Of a stretch of 18,686 nt of DNA, positions 6,144 through 14,266 are shown in pieces. Below the pieces are notes generated by a model that was not told where the DNA came from, did not search any database, and saw only the letters and a program-made list of their open reading frames with translations. Numbering within the stretch: position 1 is the stretch's first letter; every line of letters begins with the position of its first letter. The DNA comes from Actinobacteria bacterium UBA959 (GTDB taxonomy: Bacteria > Actinomycetota > Actinomycetes > S36-B12 > UBA5976), in assembly GCA_002293025.1 (NCBI GenBank), contig DBCL01000010.1, positions 18,936-37,621 on the forward strand, in the 5' to 3' direction. Made by a program: the position numbers and the translations under genes.

Positions 6144-6176
6144 TAGCATGCTGCCAATGATGGAGGCAGCATGCTA
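6144..6176 (+). promoter_or_regulatory. Perfect 12-bp hairpin covering the mscL ribosome binding site and start codon
   Basis: Arms TAGCATGCTGCC (6144-6155) and GGCAGCATGCTA (6165-6176) are perfectly complementary, with a nine-base loop. The mscL GGAGG (6162-6166) straddles loop and stem, and the start codon (6171-6173) is inside the right arm. The left arm starts at the base after the upstream stop codon. No U-tract follows, so a terminator is unlikely. Each arm also contains the palindrome AGCATGCT, so a double protein-binding site is the alternative. Confidence 0.7.
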
Positions 6177-6551
6177 AAAGGTTATCGGGATTTCATTCTT
6201 CGTGGCAATGTCTTGGATTTGGCAGTTGGTGTAGTTATTGGAGCTGCCTTTAACGCCATGGTCACCGCAATTACTTCAGGAGTTTTAACACCTTTAGTTG
6301 CTAGATTTCTTGGTGCTGAAACTGCTGAGATCGCAATAAGTATTGGAAATGGTCAATCCATTAATCTTGGAACAGTGCTAAACGCCTTTTTGGCATTTTT
6401 GATTACATCGGCAGTCGTTTACTTTATTGTGGTTGTGCCTGTTAACCGAGTTCGTGAATTAATCAGGATTAGTGATGGCGCAGAGTCAACAGAACCCGCA
6501 GATATTGCACTACTGAGAGAAATCAGAGATGAACTAAGAAAGCGAAATTAA
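6171..6551 (+). CDS. mscL: Large-conductance mechanosensitive channel MscL
   Basis: MscL forms a homopentameric membrane pore that opens under membrane tension and releases solutes during hypo-osmotic shock. The 126 residues include the classical N-terminal helix and first membrane segment (GYRDFILRGNVLDLAVGVVIGAAF), a periplasmic loop (about 45-68), a second membrane segment (about 70-92, AFLAFLITSAVVYFIVVVPV) and a C-terminal amphipathic bundle helix (LLREIRDELRKR). Full length with no missing regions. The start codon is inside a strong hairpin that may couple its translation to the upstream gene. The stop shares bases with the convergent rhodanese stop (TTAA at 6548-6551). Confidence 0.97.
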   Translation: MLKGYRDFILRGNVLDLAVGVVIGAAFNAMVTAITSGVLTPLVARFLGAETAEIAISIGNGQSINLGTVLNAFLAFLITSAVVYFIVVVPVNRVRELIRISDGAESTEPADIALLREIRDELRKRN

Positions 6552-6865
6552 TCTCCAGTTTTTATCTCAAATCCAGATTCTGCCCAAGCATCAGTTCCAC
6601 CTTCAATATTGACTGCTTCATATCCTTGAGTGTCTAACCACTGGGCTGCTTGCATTGATCGAGCACCTGATCTGCAAACTACATAAATTGTTTGGTTTTT
6701 ATCTACTTCATTGATTCGAATTGGGACAGTGGCCAATGGCATCAAATAAGCAGTTGGCAGGTGTTTCTCTTGATACTCATTAGGTTCGCGCACATCTAAT
6801 ACAAATAAATCTGGGGTTTCAGCTAGCAGAGTATTAAGTTCAGCAACAGAGACCTTACTTACCAT
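6548..6865 (-). CDS. Single-domain rhodanese-like sulfurtransferase
   Basis: A 105-residue cytoplasmic single rhodanese domain. The active-site loop is CRSGARS with the catalytic Cys at 64, preceded by FVLDVREPNEYQEKHLPTA (the CH2A-type motif) and followed by GYEAVNIEGGTDAW. Family members carry persulfide sulfur from donors such as thiosulfate to acceptors; the partner here is unknown. The start ATG has a plausible Shine-Dalgarno (AGAGGT, about seven bases upstream) and no -10 box at the leaderless position. It ends tail-to-tail with mscL, sharing four bases. Confidence 0.93.
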   Translation of the reverse strand: MVSKVSVAELNTLLAETPDLFVLDVREPNEYQEKHLPTAYLMPLATVPIRINEVDKNQTIYVVCRSGARSMQAAQWLDTQGYEAVNIEGGTDAWAESGFEIKTGD

Positions 6866-6970
6866 TTCAACACCTCTTCATTGATTTGATTTCCAAGAAT
6901 ACCAAATACTTCAATGAAACTCTTGGGCTGCGTTAGGTATCCGACAAGTAATAGACCAAACTTAAGCATT

Positions 6971-8116
6971 ATGTCTAGCCAGTCAACCAAACCACGCATG
7001 CTTAATAACACCGCTTACACCGGTATAGCCATAATTTTCACAGCTTTGGGCTTAACCAGTGGAGGTTGGGGGCCAGTTCTGCCATGGCTAGCAGAGCGTC
7101 ATGGTGTTGATGTGGCAACAGTTGGTTTGATGTTATTTGTTTTTAATGCTGGTGCAGGTATTGGAATTATTGGATCACAATTACTAATCAAACGTAAAAC
7201 CGTCTATTGGTTCTTACGGGTTGGTATTTTGATGTTTTCAATAGGGTTTGCAGGTATTGTCTTAACTCCTACCTTCTTTTGGTCAATGACTGCGTCTGTT
7301 GTTGCCGGTTTTGGTTTTGGAGTGTTAGATGTTGGACTACTTCAAGCAATTACTCGATCAGTTAATTCTTCTGGTCCTCGAATCAATTTAACCAATGCTT
7401 TCTTTGCTATCGGTGCTGTTGCAGGTCCTTTCTTAGTTGGGGTCTTCTCAGCAAATCGAATACCAGCAATTATTGTCTTCACAATTGTGGTTGCATCTTT
7501 AGCTATTTTGCTTATGCCTGGGTTGGATTGGAAAGTAGAAGTTGTAGTTAGTGATCAAAAAGTTTCTCGTGATCCAAAGTTGATTGGTTTGTTTACCGTT
7601 GCAATTGGAACTTATGTAGGAATTGAGATTGCTGCTGGATCCTGGCTGCCCACCATGATTCAAGAAAGATCAGGCTCATTAGAGCAAGGTGCCCTGACCG
7701 GGGCGCTGTTTTATCTAATGTTTGCAATCGGACGCTTGATTGGCACCCCGATGGCGCATCGCTTTAGCTCAGAACAAATGTTGTTAGGTTCAGTGTATTT
7801 ATCCACACCGATGTTGTTAGTTGCGATTTTGGTGCCTGCAATCTCTCCATATGCATTAGCCATGATGGCCATGATGTTGGGACCAGTCTTTGCAAACGCA
7901 TCTAATTGGATTGCCCAGAAATCTCCTGGAGATCCAATGGCCACCACCTGGCTAATGCTGGCTGCAATGGCTGGAGCACTTTCGCTGCCAACAATGACTG
8001 GATATGCAATGCGGGCTTGGGGCACTGAATCACTGCCATTGGTATTAGCACCCATGCTAATCGTTAGTACTGCGTGCTTTACCTACTTAATTAGGCATTG
8101 GCGCACTCGGTCATAG
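6971..8116 (+). CDS. Major facilitator superfamily transporter, substrate unknown
   Basis: A roughly 381-residue membrane protein with about 12 hydrophobic segments and the two-halves MFS layout: a first half with GLTSGGWGPVLPWLAERHGVD and GFGFGVLDVGLLQ, a central loop (around LDWKVEVVVSDQKVSRDPK), then a second half starting LIGLFTVAIGTYVGIEIAAGSWLPT and containing FAIGRLIGTP, a conserved MFS-type loop. The pattern resembles the FucP/YfkF-type sugar or general permeases, but no substrate can be assigned. The ATG at 6971 (MSSQSTKP) gives a normal N-terminus; an in-frame ATG at 6914 would add 19 residues of polar, non-membrane sequence. Neither start has a clear Shine-Dalgarno or a -10 box at the leaderless position, so the start is uncertain. 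Confidence 0.85.
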   Translation: MSSQSTKPRMLNNTAYTGIAIIFTALGLTSGGWGPVLPWLAERHGVDVATVGLMLFVFNAGAGIGIIGSQLLIKRKTVYWFLRVGILMFSIGFAGIVLTPTFFWSMTASVVAGFGFGVLDVGLLQAITRSVNSSGPRINLTNAFFAIGAVAGPFLVGVFSANRIPAIIVFTIVVASLAILLMPGLDWKVEVVVSDQKVSRDPKLIGLFTVAIGTYVGIEIAAGSWLPTMIQERSGSLEQGALTGALFYLMFAIGRLIGTPMAHRFSSEQMLLGSVYLSTPMLLVAILVPAISPYALAMMAMMLGPVFANASNWIAQKSPGDPMATTWLMLAAMAGALSLPTMTGYAMRAWGTESLPLVLAPMLIVSTACFTYLIRHWRTRS

Positions 8117-8135
8117 AGCTTTAAGTGTTTACTGA

Positions 8136-8141
8136 TTTAAT
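8136..8141 (+). promoter_or_regulatory. Probable -10 box of leaderless DUF3048 gene
   Basis: TTTAAT (five of six matches to TATAAT), spacer CCCGAT, then ATG at 8148. Same geometry as the TANNNT boxes, in the 31-base gap after the MFS gene. Confidence 0.45.
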
Positions 8142-8147
8142 CCCGAT

Positions 8148-9140
8148 ATGAGATCTCGGTGGCTTCCCTTAGTTTTAGCTGTAGGCCTGTTAGCCGGTTG
8201 TGGTGCAATTTCTGATTTAGTTTCTAGTCCAGATAAGAAACCTGAAATAGATCTGAAGTTAAGCCCACTGTCTGGAATACCAAATGGTTACAACAAACCT
8301 ATTTTGGTTGTGAAAATTGACAACATAAGTCAAGCCAGACCACATGCTGGAATCTCTGCGGCTGATTTAGTGTATGTGGAAGAAATTGAAGGTGGTTATT
8401 CCAGATTAGCGGCCGTATATTCCAGCACTTTGCCAACTAGTGTTGGCCCAGTTCGATCAGCGCGAATTACTGATATCTCATTACTGCGACAATTTGGAAC
8501 TCCAGCTTTTGCCTACTCTGGTGCTCAATCTAAATTGCGACCCGTATTAGATGCTGAAGACTTTATTGACATTAGCAATCGGGTAACTGGGGATGGTTGG
8601 TTTCGAGATGAAGTTGCTCGATATTCACCACACAACTTAATGATTAACCCAACCCGATTAATCGAATTAGCCCAAGAAAAAGGTTCTGTGAGCACTGCTC
8701 TTAGAGGATTCAAATTTACCAATAACCCGATGCCTAATGGTCAACTCATAAGTTCAGTGACAGTTAAGTTCAGAGTAACTGAAACCAAGATTATTTGGAA
8801 TCAAACCGCTAATGGCTGGAACATATTTTTTGATGGAGACCTAGAAACTGATTCTTTAACAAATAAACCAGTTGTGGCCCCCACAGTTATTGTGCAGAAG
8901 GTGCTCAATGTGCCTTCGGTATATAAGGACAGCACTGGCTCATTCACTCCAGAACAACAACTGATTGGATCTGGGAAGGCACTGCTGCTTCGCAATGGCC
9001 GAAGTTTGGAAGTTGACTGGTCTAGATCATTGGCTAACGAAATTACCAAGTATTCCTATGCTGGTAAAGAGATAAATTTGAGCCCAGGCTCAGTTTGGAT
9101 TGTTTTATTGGATCAAGATAGAGAAATTCAACAAAACTAG
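8148..9140 (+). CDS. DUF3048 (YerB-like) lipoprotein
   Basis: A 330-residue exported lipoprotein. The signal peptide ends in a lipobox LLAGC with the lipidated Cys at 18, so it should be anchored to the outer face of the membrane. The DUF3048 N-terminal domain is clear: PLSGIP, NKPILVVKIDNISQARPHAG (49-68), ADLVYVEEIEGGYSRLAAVY (72-91), GPVRSAR (100-106) and PAFAYSGA (119-126). The C-terminal domain (about 205-325) has the family layout with SGKALLLRNGRSLEVDWSR and a late LSPGSVWIVLLD. B. subtilis YerB is the best-known relative; the biochemical function is not established. The TTTAAT box suggests a leaderless mRNA. Confidence 0.92.
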   Translation: MRSRWLPLVLAVGLLAGCGAISDLVSSPDKKPEIDLKLSPLSGIPNGYNKPILVVKIDNISQARPHAGISAADLVYVEEIEGGYSRLAAVYSSTLPTSVGPVRSARITDISLLRQFGTPAFAYSGAQSKLRPVLDAEDFIDISNRVTGDGWFRDEVARYSPHNLMINPTRLIELAQEKGSVSTALRGFKFTNNPMPNGQLISSVTVKFRVTETKIIWNQTANGWNIFFDGDLETDSLTNKPVVAPTVIVQKVLNVPSVYKDSTGSFTPEQQLIGSGKALLLRNGRSLEVDWSRSLANEITKYSYAGKEINLSPGSVWIVLLDQDREIQQN

Positions 9141-9187
9141 AACTGCCATAAAGGGCTATTGATACGCATGCGAAACTAGGCCCCGCC

Positions 9188-9259
9188 GCCCCCATAGCTC
9201 AGGGGATAGAGCATCGGTTTCCTAAACCGTGTGCGCAGGTTCGAATCCTGCTGGGGGCA
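9188..9259 (+). tRNA. tRNA-Arg, anticodon CCU (reads AGG)
   Basis: A full cloverleaf folds. Acceptor stem GCCCCCA (9188-9194) pairs with TGGGGGC (9252-9258), with discriminator A at 9259. D-stem GCTC/GAGC (9197-9200/9209-9212). Anticodon stem CGGT/ACCG with loop TTCCTAA, anticodon CCT at 9221-9223. T-stem GCAGG/CCTGC with loop TTCGAAT (9240-9246). The variable loop is four bases. The top anticodon-stem pair (9214/9230) is a T-T mismatch. CCA is not encoded. It lies between the DUF3048 and 5'-nucleotidase genes on the same strand. Confidence 0.95.
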
Positions 9260-9339
9260 CTTTTGATATTAATAATTTGTTTCTGAAATATTCACCAGGC
9301 TTTCGCTGAAGTTCATAAATCAACTGCCAATCTTCTCCA

Positions 9340-11304
9340 ATGAATTCACCTCGCTCACGTTTTGCCATGTTCATCTCTTTCATGGCTTCTATCGCCTTAG
9401 TAACTGGCACCGCTATACTTCCTGGTGCTGTTGCTAACACTGCTGCAACTTATGCAATCCCTTCATCTCCAATAGTTGTCAGCTCTTCCGCTACCAATGG
9501 CGGAATCAAAGTTACTTGGAACAAAGTAACTGCAAACCCACCAGTTACCAGTTACATTGTTTCTGCTGGTCCGGGTAGTTGTCCAGTAATCGTAAGTGGC
9601 AAAGCCACTTCTGCAGTATTACCTATTATCAAAGGCAGTGACGATCAAGTAGCCAATGTCCAAGCAGTCAATGCTTATGGAATTTCAGATCCAGGCTCTG
9701 ATGGTGTATCTGTGACTGTTAGGCAATTTGCGAAGTCAAGTGTTAGAAACTTGCAAATTCTTGGGCTCACCGATTTGCATGGTGCTTTAGAAAGTTCCAA
9801 CACATCTATTGGAGCTTCAGCTTTATCTGCCGCTTTTGCTGAAGAGCGTCAACTAGTCCAGCCGACAATAACTGTCTCAGCTGGTGACAATATTGGAGCA
9901 GCTCCCGCAATATCCTCACAGTTTGAAGAGTTGCCAACAATTGAAGCTATGAACTTAATGAAGTTTGATGTTTCAGTCTTTGGAAATCACGAGCACGACC
10001 GGGACATTACCCATCTAAACAAGATGATTGGTGCTTCCAACTTCCAGTGGGTGGCGAGTAACTACAACACACTTGCTCCATTAAAGAGTGGTAATAAGTC
10101 TGCTAAGAACTACATTATTATTAAGCGAAACGGGATCAATATTGGCATTGTTGGCATGAACACCAGCCAAACTGTTGAGCAAGTATTCCCTGGAAACTTA
10201 AGCTTTACTGTAGGTGGCAAGAAGCAGGACCTCATAATTTCAGCCAAGATCGATGGTGTTGAAAAGGCAGCAAAAACAGCTCGCGCTAAAGGTGCAGATA
10301 TGGTTATTGCGCTGTTGCATCAAGGCTGGAATCAAAACCTAGAAGGCAAGGCTGTTGGTGAGTTGGTTGATTATGCAGCTCAACTGAAGAGCGCAGATGT
10401 GGTCTATGGCGGTCACAGTCACCAGAAGTATGCATCAGTTATTGGTGGCAAACTAACCATTGAGAGTCGCAACGCTGGGGTTGAATACACCCGTACGCAA
10501 GTTTGTGTGGATACCGCAGCAAACAAGGTTCTTGGTGCTGCAGTTGACTACATACCAAAAGCCAGCATCTCAACAGCTTTGAGTGATCCAGCAACTGCTG
10601 AGTTAGTCAAGAAATATAAGGATCAATTGACGTCAAAGCTTGATGTGAAGATTGGTGTTGTCTCAGATCGCTTCCCTCGTGGTGGCACACCTCCAGTGGA
10701 ACGTTCTGGTGAAACTCCACTTGGTAACTACACCGCAGACCTTTTGCGAACCAAGTACAAAACTGACTTTGCAATAATGAATGGGGGCGGAATTAGAGAC
10801 ACACTGCCAGCTGCTACATACACACCTGCAAATACAGCCTTAAAGCGTCCAGGAACTGGAACATCTGGTCCATATGACGTCACTTTGGGCGATGCTTACA
10901 CAATCTTCCCATTTGGTAACTCTGTATCAGTTGTGAACATCACTGGCACGAATCTTTGGGCAGCACTTGAAAATGGTGTCTCCCGATGGCCATCTGATGG
11001 CAGATTCCCACAAGTATCGGGCTTAAAGTTCACGGTTGACACCACAAAACCAGCTGGAAGTCGAATCACAAACGTGACGAAATCGTCTGGGGCGGCAATT
11101 GCCAAGGATGCGACTTTGTATTCAGTTACCACCATTGATTTCCTAGTTTATGGTGGCGACGGATACACCCAATTTGATGCCAGCAAGCAACAGGTTCGTG
11201 ACTTGCTAGTTGATGTATTTGCAGAGGGCCTAAGGAGTGATCTTGCTGCTGGCAAGACCACCTTGATGCCAGTTGCAGATGGTCGAATCACAGTAATCAA
11301 GTAA
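9340..11304 (+). CDS. Secreted 5'-nucleotidase/UshA-family phosphoesterase with N-terminal FN3 domain
   Basis: A 654-residue exported enzyme predicted to remove phosphate from extracellular nucleotides, feeding phosphate and nucleoside uptake. The signal peptide is about 1-33 (hydrophobic stretch FAMFISFMASIALVTGTAIL, Ala-rich cleavage region). A fibronectin type III domain spans about 42-128. The dimetal phosphoesterase core follows: TDLHG (Asp145, His147), AGDN (Asp183), FGNHEHD (Asn216, His217), LLHQGW (His327) and GGHSH (His359, His361). The C-terminal 5'-nucleotidase substrate domain includes LGNYTADLLR, IMNGGGIRD, FPFGNSVSVVNITG and YGGDGYTQF. No LPXTG or C-terminal membrane anchor is seen, so it is probably released or held by FN3 contacts. 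A strong terminator follows directly. Confidence 0.93.
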   Translation: MNSPRSRFAMFISFMASIALVTGTAILPGAVANTAATYAIPSSPIVVSSSATNGGIKVTWNKVTANPPVTSYIVSAGPGSCPVIVSGKATSAVLPIIKGSDDQVANVQAVNAYGISDPGSDGVSVTVRQFAKSSVRNLQILGLTDLHGALESSNTSIGASALSAAFAEERQLVQPTITVSAGDNIGAAPAISSQFEELPTIEAMNLMKFDVSVFGNHEHDRDITHLNKMIGASNFQWVASNYNTLAPLKSGNKSAKNYIIIKRNGINIGIVGMNTSQTVEQVFPGNLSFTVGGKKQDLIISAKIDGVEKAAKTARAKGADMVIALLHQGWNQNLEGKAVGELVDYAAQLKSADVVYGGHSHQKYASVIGGKLTIESRNAGVEYTRTQVCVDTAANKVLGAAVDYIPKASISTALSDPATAELVKKYKDQLTSKLDVKIGVVSDRFPRGGTPPVERSGETPLGNYTADLLRTKYKTDFAIMNGGGIRDTLPAATYTPANTALKRPGTGTSGPYDVTLGDAYTIFPFGNSVSVVNITGTNLWAALENGVSRWPSDGRFPQVSGLKFTVDTTKPAGSRITNVTKSSGAAIAKDATLYSVTTIDFLVYGGDGYTQFDASKQQVRDLLVDVFAEGLRSDLAAGKTTLMPVADGRITVIK

Positions 11305-11311
11305 ATAACCT

Positions 11312-11357
11312 CTAAATGAGCCACTTCCAAACTTGGAAGTGGCTCATTTAGGTTTTA
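11312..11357 (+). terminator. Intrinsic terminator after the 5'-nucleotidase gene
   Basis: A perfect 18-bp stem: CTAAATGAGCCACTTCCA (11312-11329) pairs with TGGAAGTGGCTCATTTAG (11334-11351) around a four-base loop AACT, followed by GTTTTA. It begins seven bases after the stop codon and separates the gene from gltA. The T-tract is short. Confidence 0.85.
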
Positions 11358-11449
11358 GGAACAAAAGGCCTACGATTAGCCCATAATTAGATCAGCTAAC
11401 ACACCCCGTTAAGTTGATAGAGACTTTCAAAACATGAAAGGTGTCAAGA

Positions 11450-12733
11450 ATGTCGCAAGGACATATCACTACTCCAGCCGGTGACATTGATTCACCAGTA
11501 GTAGCGGCAAGTCAAGGTCCTAACGGAATAGATATCGGTAAGTTGTTAACTGGTACCAACCACGTAACTTTTGATAATGGTTTTGGAAATACCGCAACTG
11601 CTCAATCAGCAATTACCTATCTAGATGGTGACGCTGGAGTGTTGCGTTATCGTGGATATCCAATTGAGCAATTAGCTGAAAAATCTACATTTATTGAAAC
11701 TTCTTACTTGTTAATCTACGGGGAACTACCAACTGCTGATCAACTTGCTGATTTCACCGATCGAATTCGAATTCACACGATGCTGCATGAAGACCTAAAG
11801 AGCTTCTTCACTGGTTTCCCAAGGGACGCACACCCAATGCCAGTTTTGGCAAGTGCGGTTAATGCTCTATCTACTTTTTATCAAGATTCTTTGGATCCTT
11901 TTGATAAAGAACAAGTCGAGATATCAACAATTAGGTTGCTAGCCAAGGTACCAACAATTGCTGCCTATTCGCTGCGTAAGTCCCTTGGACAGCCATTCCC
12001 ATACCCAGACAACTCTTTAGATTATGTGTCAAACTTTTTGCACCTAACTTTCTCGTTACCTGCTGAAAAATATGAAATTAATCCAGAAATAGCCAAAGTT
12101 TTGGACTTGCTATTCATACTTCATGCAGATCATGAGCAAAACTGCTCAACTTCAACTGTTCGTATGATCGGCTCATCTCATGCAAACTTGTTTGCCTCTG
12201 TTGCCGGTGGCATCTCAGCCTTATTTGGTCCGCTCCACGGTGGAGCAAATCAAGCTGTATTAGAGATGCTCAAATCCATTCAAGACTCAGGTGAGCCTGT
12301 TGAGAAGTTCATAGATAAAGTCAAAGCTAAAGACTCCAATGCCCGCTTGATGGGCTTTGGTCACCGGGTTTATAAGAACTACGACCCAAGAGCGCGCATT
12401 ATTAAAGAAGCTGCTGACAAAGTACTTAAGAACCTAGGTGTTAGTGATCCACTACTAGATATTGCTATGAAGCTTGAAGAGGCAGCTTTAAGAGATGATT
12501 ACTTTATTGAGCGCAAGCTTTATCCAAACGTAGATTTCTATACAGGCGTGATTTACAAAGCAATTGGCTTCCCAACGAAAATGTTCACCGTGCTCTTTGC
12601 TTTGGGTCGCCTTCCAGGCTGGATCGCCCAATGGCGCGAAATGATTGAAGATCCAGACACACGCATTGGCCGTCCTCGTCAAATTTATGTCGGTGCAACT
12701 GAGCGTGACTATCAGCCAGTAGCTAAACGCTAG
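11450..12733 (+). CDS. gltA: Citrate synthase (type II, GltA family)
   Basis: Citrate synthase condenses acetyl-CoA and oxaloacetate, the entry step of the TCA cycle. From the ATG at 11450 the product has 427 residues, the same length as the E. coli enzyme. The catalytic residues fall at near-identical positions: His263 in PLHGG, His305 in GFGHRVYK and Asp362 in NVDFYTG. Further signatures are YLDGDAGVLRYRGYPIEQLA (57-76) and HADHEQNCSTSTVR. The ATG is preferred over the GTG three codons earlier because AAGGTG lies six bases before it as a Shine-Dalgarno. A CATAAT box at 11382-11387 is a possible -10 element (weak, no -35). A hairpin follows the stop. Confidence 0.97.
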   Translation: MSQGHITTPAGDIDSPVVAASQGPNGIDIGKLLTGTNHVTFDNGFGNTATAQSAITYLDGDAGVLRYRGYPIEQLAEKSTFIETSYLLIYGELPTADQLADFTDRIRIHTMLHEDLKSFFTGFPRDAHPMPVLASAVNALSTFYQDSLDPFDKEQVEISTIRLLAKVPTIAAYSLRKSLGQPFPYPDNSLDYVSNFLHLTFSLPAEKYEINPEIAKVLDLLFILHADHEQNCSTSTVRMIGSSHANLFASVAGGISALFGPLHGGANQAVLEMLKSIQDSGEPVEKFIDKVKAKDSNARLMGFGHRVYKNYDPRARIIKEAADKVLKNLGVSDPLLDIAMKLEEAALRDDYFIERKLYPNVDFYTGVIYKAIGFPTKMFTVLFALGRLPGWIAQWREMIEDPDTRIGRPRQIYVGATERDYQPVAKR

Positions 12734-12737
12734 GAAT

Positions 12738-12780
12738 TGTCTAATAACTCACAGTGATAAACAGTGTGAGTTATTAGACA
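12738..12780. terminator. Palindromic hairpin after citrate synthase, probable terminator
   Basis: Perfect 16-bp arms TGTCTAATAACTCACA (12738-12753) and TGTGAGTTATTAGACA (12765-12780) with an 11-base loop, starting five bases after the gltA stop. No U-tract follows on either strand, so it may stop polymerase weakly or mainly protect the gltA mRNA 3' end. It lies between the convergent gltA and histidine kinase genes. Confidence 0.6.
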
Positions 12781-12866
12781 TCAGATTCTGTTAAAACCCT
12801 AACAAAAGAGAGTATCTTTTCAAGTGGTCATATGAACTTGTTAATTCAGGTTCAGTGATCCCTCAC

Positions 12867-12899
12867 AAACGAGTGGCGCTTATTCAGCGTCACTCGTTT
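12867..12899. terminator. Hairpin overlapping the histidine kinase stop codon, possible bidirectional terminator
   Basis: AAACGAGTG (12867-12875) pairs with CACTCGTTT (12891-12899), with an inner CGCT/AGCG extension across one mismatch and a five-base loop. The kinase stop codon (12880-12882) is inside it. Read on the plus strand it ends in TTTT; on the minus strand no T-run follows. Confidence 0.5.
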
Positions 12900-14262
12900 T
12901 AAGTTCAGGTAGTAAAAATCCAACGCGGGCCCCACCTAATGGAGACTGATCCACAATCACTGATCCAGAATGTGCGGCAGCCATGTCAGCCACAATTGAT
13001 AAACCCAGTCCACTTCCAGGTAGTGCTCGAGATTCTGGCGCACGCCAGAATCTCTCTAATACTTGAGACCTGTATTCCGCAGGAATGCCAGGCCCTGCAT
13101 CATCAACTAATACCATGCCATCTCGAACTGTCACATTAATTGCTGCACCATCTGGAGAGAACTTAACTGCATTTCCAACTAAGTTGGCAATAGCGCGCTC
13201 AATTAGTGGCCCACGCCCTCGAACAATTGATTCAGTTGCTTCTAGATTGATCTCTCGGTTAGCTCTTCGGGTGAATCTTCGAACCACATGATCTGCTAGT
13301 TCTTCTAAATGCACTCGGCCTTCTTCAGCCACATCACTTATAGATGGCACTGGGCTTGCAAGTGCCACTAACTCTTCTAATAAATCGGTGAGCTCGGTCA
13401 TCTCTTCATTCATAGATTCCAGCATCTGCAATCTATCAGCTGGCTTTATCTCTCGATCACTTTTCTCAATCATTGACATCAGATCTAGGTTGGCGCGCAT
13501 TGAAGTTAAAGGAGTTCGCAGTTCATGGGCTGCGTCATCAACCAATCGTCGTTGTTGCTCTCTAGATTGGGCAAGAGCTTTAACAACTGTTTGGAATGAG
13601 GTGGAAAGTCTGGCTAGTTCATCGCTTCGGCCAGACGTGGCAGCAGCTAAACCAGATTCATCTAATACTTTAGTTTCAGCAATAACTTCAGCTGCTCGAG
13701 TTAGCAGCATAATCGGCTGCAAAGCAGAACCCACCACAACTGATGCCACAACTGCTGTTACTACTGAAGCGAGCAAGGCTAATGCTGCAATTCCAGCGGT
13801 TAGCGTGCCAATGCTTGCTTGCAAATCAGTAATTGGTCGCATGGCTCGAATAACTGCACCATCAGCAAGCGGCATCACCCCAACTCGAACAGTGATTCCT
13901 GATTTGGTGTTTACTGTTTCAAATAAAACATCGCTGCCAGGTTTAGCCAGCAACTGATCCAAAACTGCATCTCCCGCTGGAACTTGAGCCGTGGTCGAGG
14001 CAGCTGGCTGCACATCCCCTTCAACGAAATAAACATCAATCAATATCTCTGGAGAGTTTTTCTCTAAAGTGGCTCTTGAAGTTAGTGCTAGTGCGGTGGC
14101 TAATTCATCATCAACACTTATTTCTAGAGCAGATGCTAATTCTGAATCAACTTGCTCATACATAGTTCTAGCAGATAACAAACCGCTCAAAAGTGCTACC
14201 GATAACACCGCAAATGCGGTCACTCCACCAGCAATTAAGGCTAATCGTCTGCGTAGCGACAT
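12880..14262 (-). CDS. Membrane histidine kinase of an OmpR-type two-component system (MprB-like)
   Basis: A 460-residue sensor kinase that should phosphorylate the response regulator encoded just upstream. Layout: membrane helix 1 (about 7-30), extracytoplasmic sensor region (about 31-150), membrane helix 2 (about 152-180), HAMP linker (about 181-234), then the HisKA dimerisation domain with DDAAHELRTPLTSM (phospho-accepting His246). The ATPase domain has the N-box NLVGNAVKFSPDG (Asn364), the G1 box VDDAGPGIP (386-394), the F box ERFWRAPESR and the G2 box GSGLGLSIV (416-424). Domain order and G boxes resemble mycobacterial MprB; the signal is unknown. The start is four bases after the regulator stop, so the two are co-translated. 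All catalytic motifs are intact. Confidence 0.93.
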   Translation of the reverse strand: MSLRRRLALIAGGVTAFAVLSVALLSGLLSARTMYEQVDSELASALEISVDDELATALALTSRATLEKNSPEILIDVYFVEGDVQPAASTTAQVPAGDAVLDQLLAKPGSDVLFETVNTKSGITVRVGVMPLADGAVIRAMRPITDLQASIGTLTAGIAALALLASVVTAVVASVVVGSALQPIMLLTRAAEVIAETKVLDESGLAAATSGRSDELARLSTSFQTVVKALAQSREQQRRLVDDAAHELRTPLTSMRANLDLMSMIEKSDREIKPADRLQMLESMNEEMTELTDLLEELVALASPVPSISDVAEEGRVHLEELADHVVRRFTRRANREINLEATESIVRGRGPLIERAIANLVGNAVKFSPDGAAINVTVRDGMVLVDDAGPGIPAEYRSQVLERFWRAPESRALPGSGLGLSIVADMAAAHSGSVIVDQSPLGGARVGFLLPELKTSDAE

Positions 14263-14266
14263 TTAG

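Noticed and set aside
6914..6970. ATG at 6914 as the MFS transporter start
   Set aside because: It adds 19 residues with no membrane or family character; ATG at 6971 is preferred, though neither has a clear initiation signal.
9222..9440. A 72-codon minus-strand reading frame with plausible-looking protein sequence
   Set aside because: It runs antisense through the tRNA-Arg gene (its VPPAGFEPA end is the familiar translation of a tRNA complement) and through the signal peptide of the 5'-nucleotidase; no start signal supports it.
11441..11449. GTG at 11441 as the citrate synthase start
   Set aside because: Using ATG at 11450 gives a good AAGGTG ribosome binding site and exactly the length and active-site numbering of the E. 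coli family.
12832..12858. A tiny ATG-initiated frame of 8 codons between gltA and the kinase
   Set aside because: Too short to judge, no Shine-Dalgarno and no TANNNT at the leaderless position.
13388..13957. A 189-codon plus-strand frame opposite the histidine kinase, and a 172-codon frame (15770-16288) opposite pntB
   Set aside because: Both are Ser/Thr/Ala-rich low-complexity mirror frames of well-supported genes, with no family motif or ribosome binding site.
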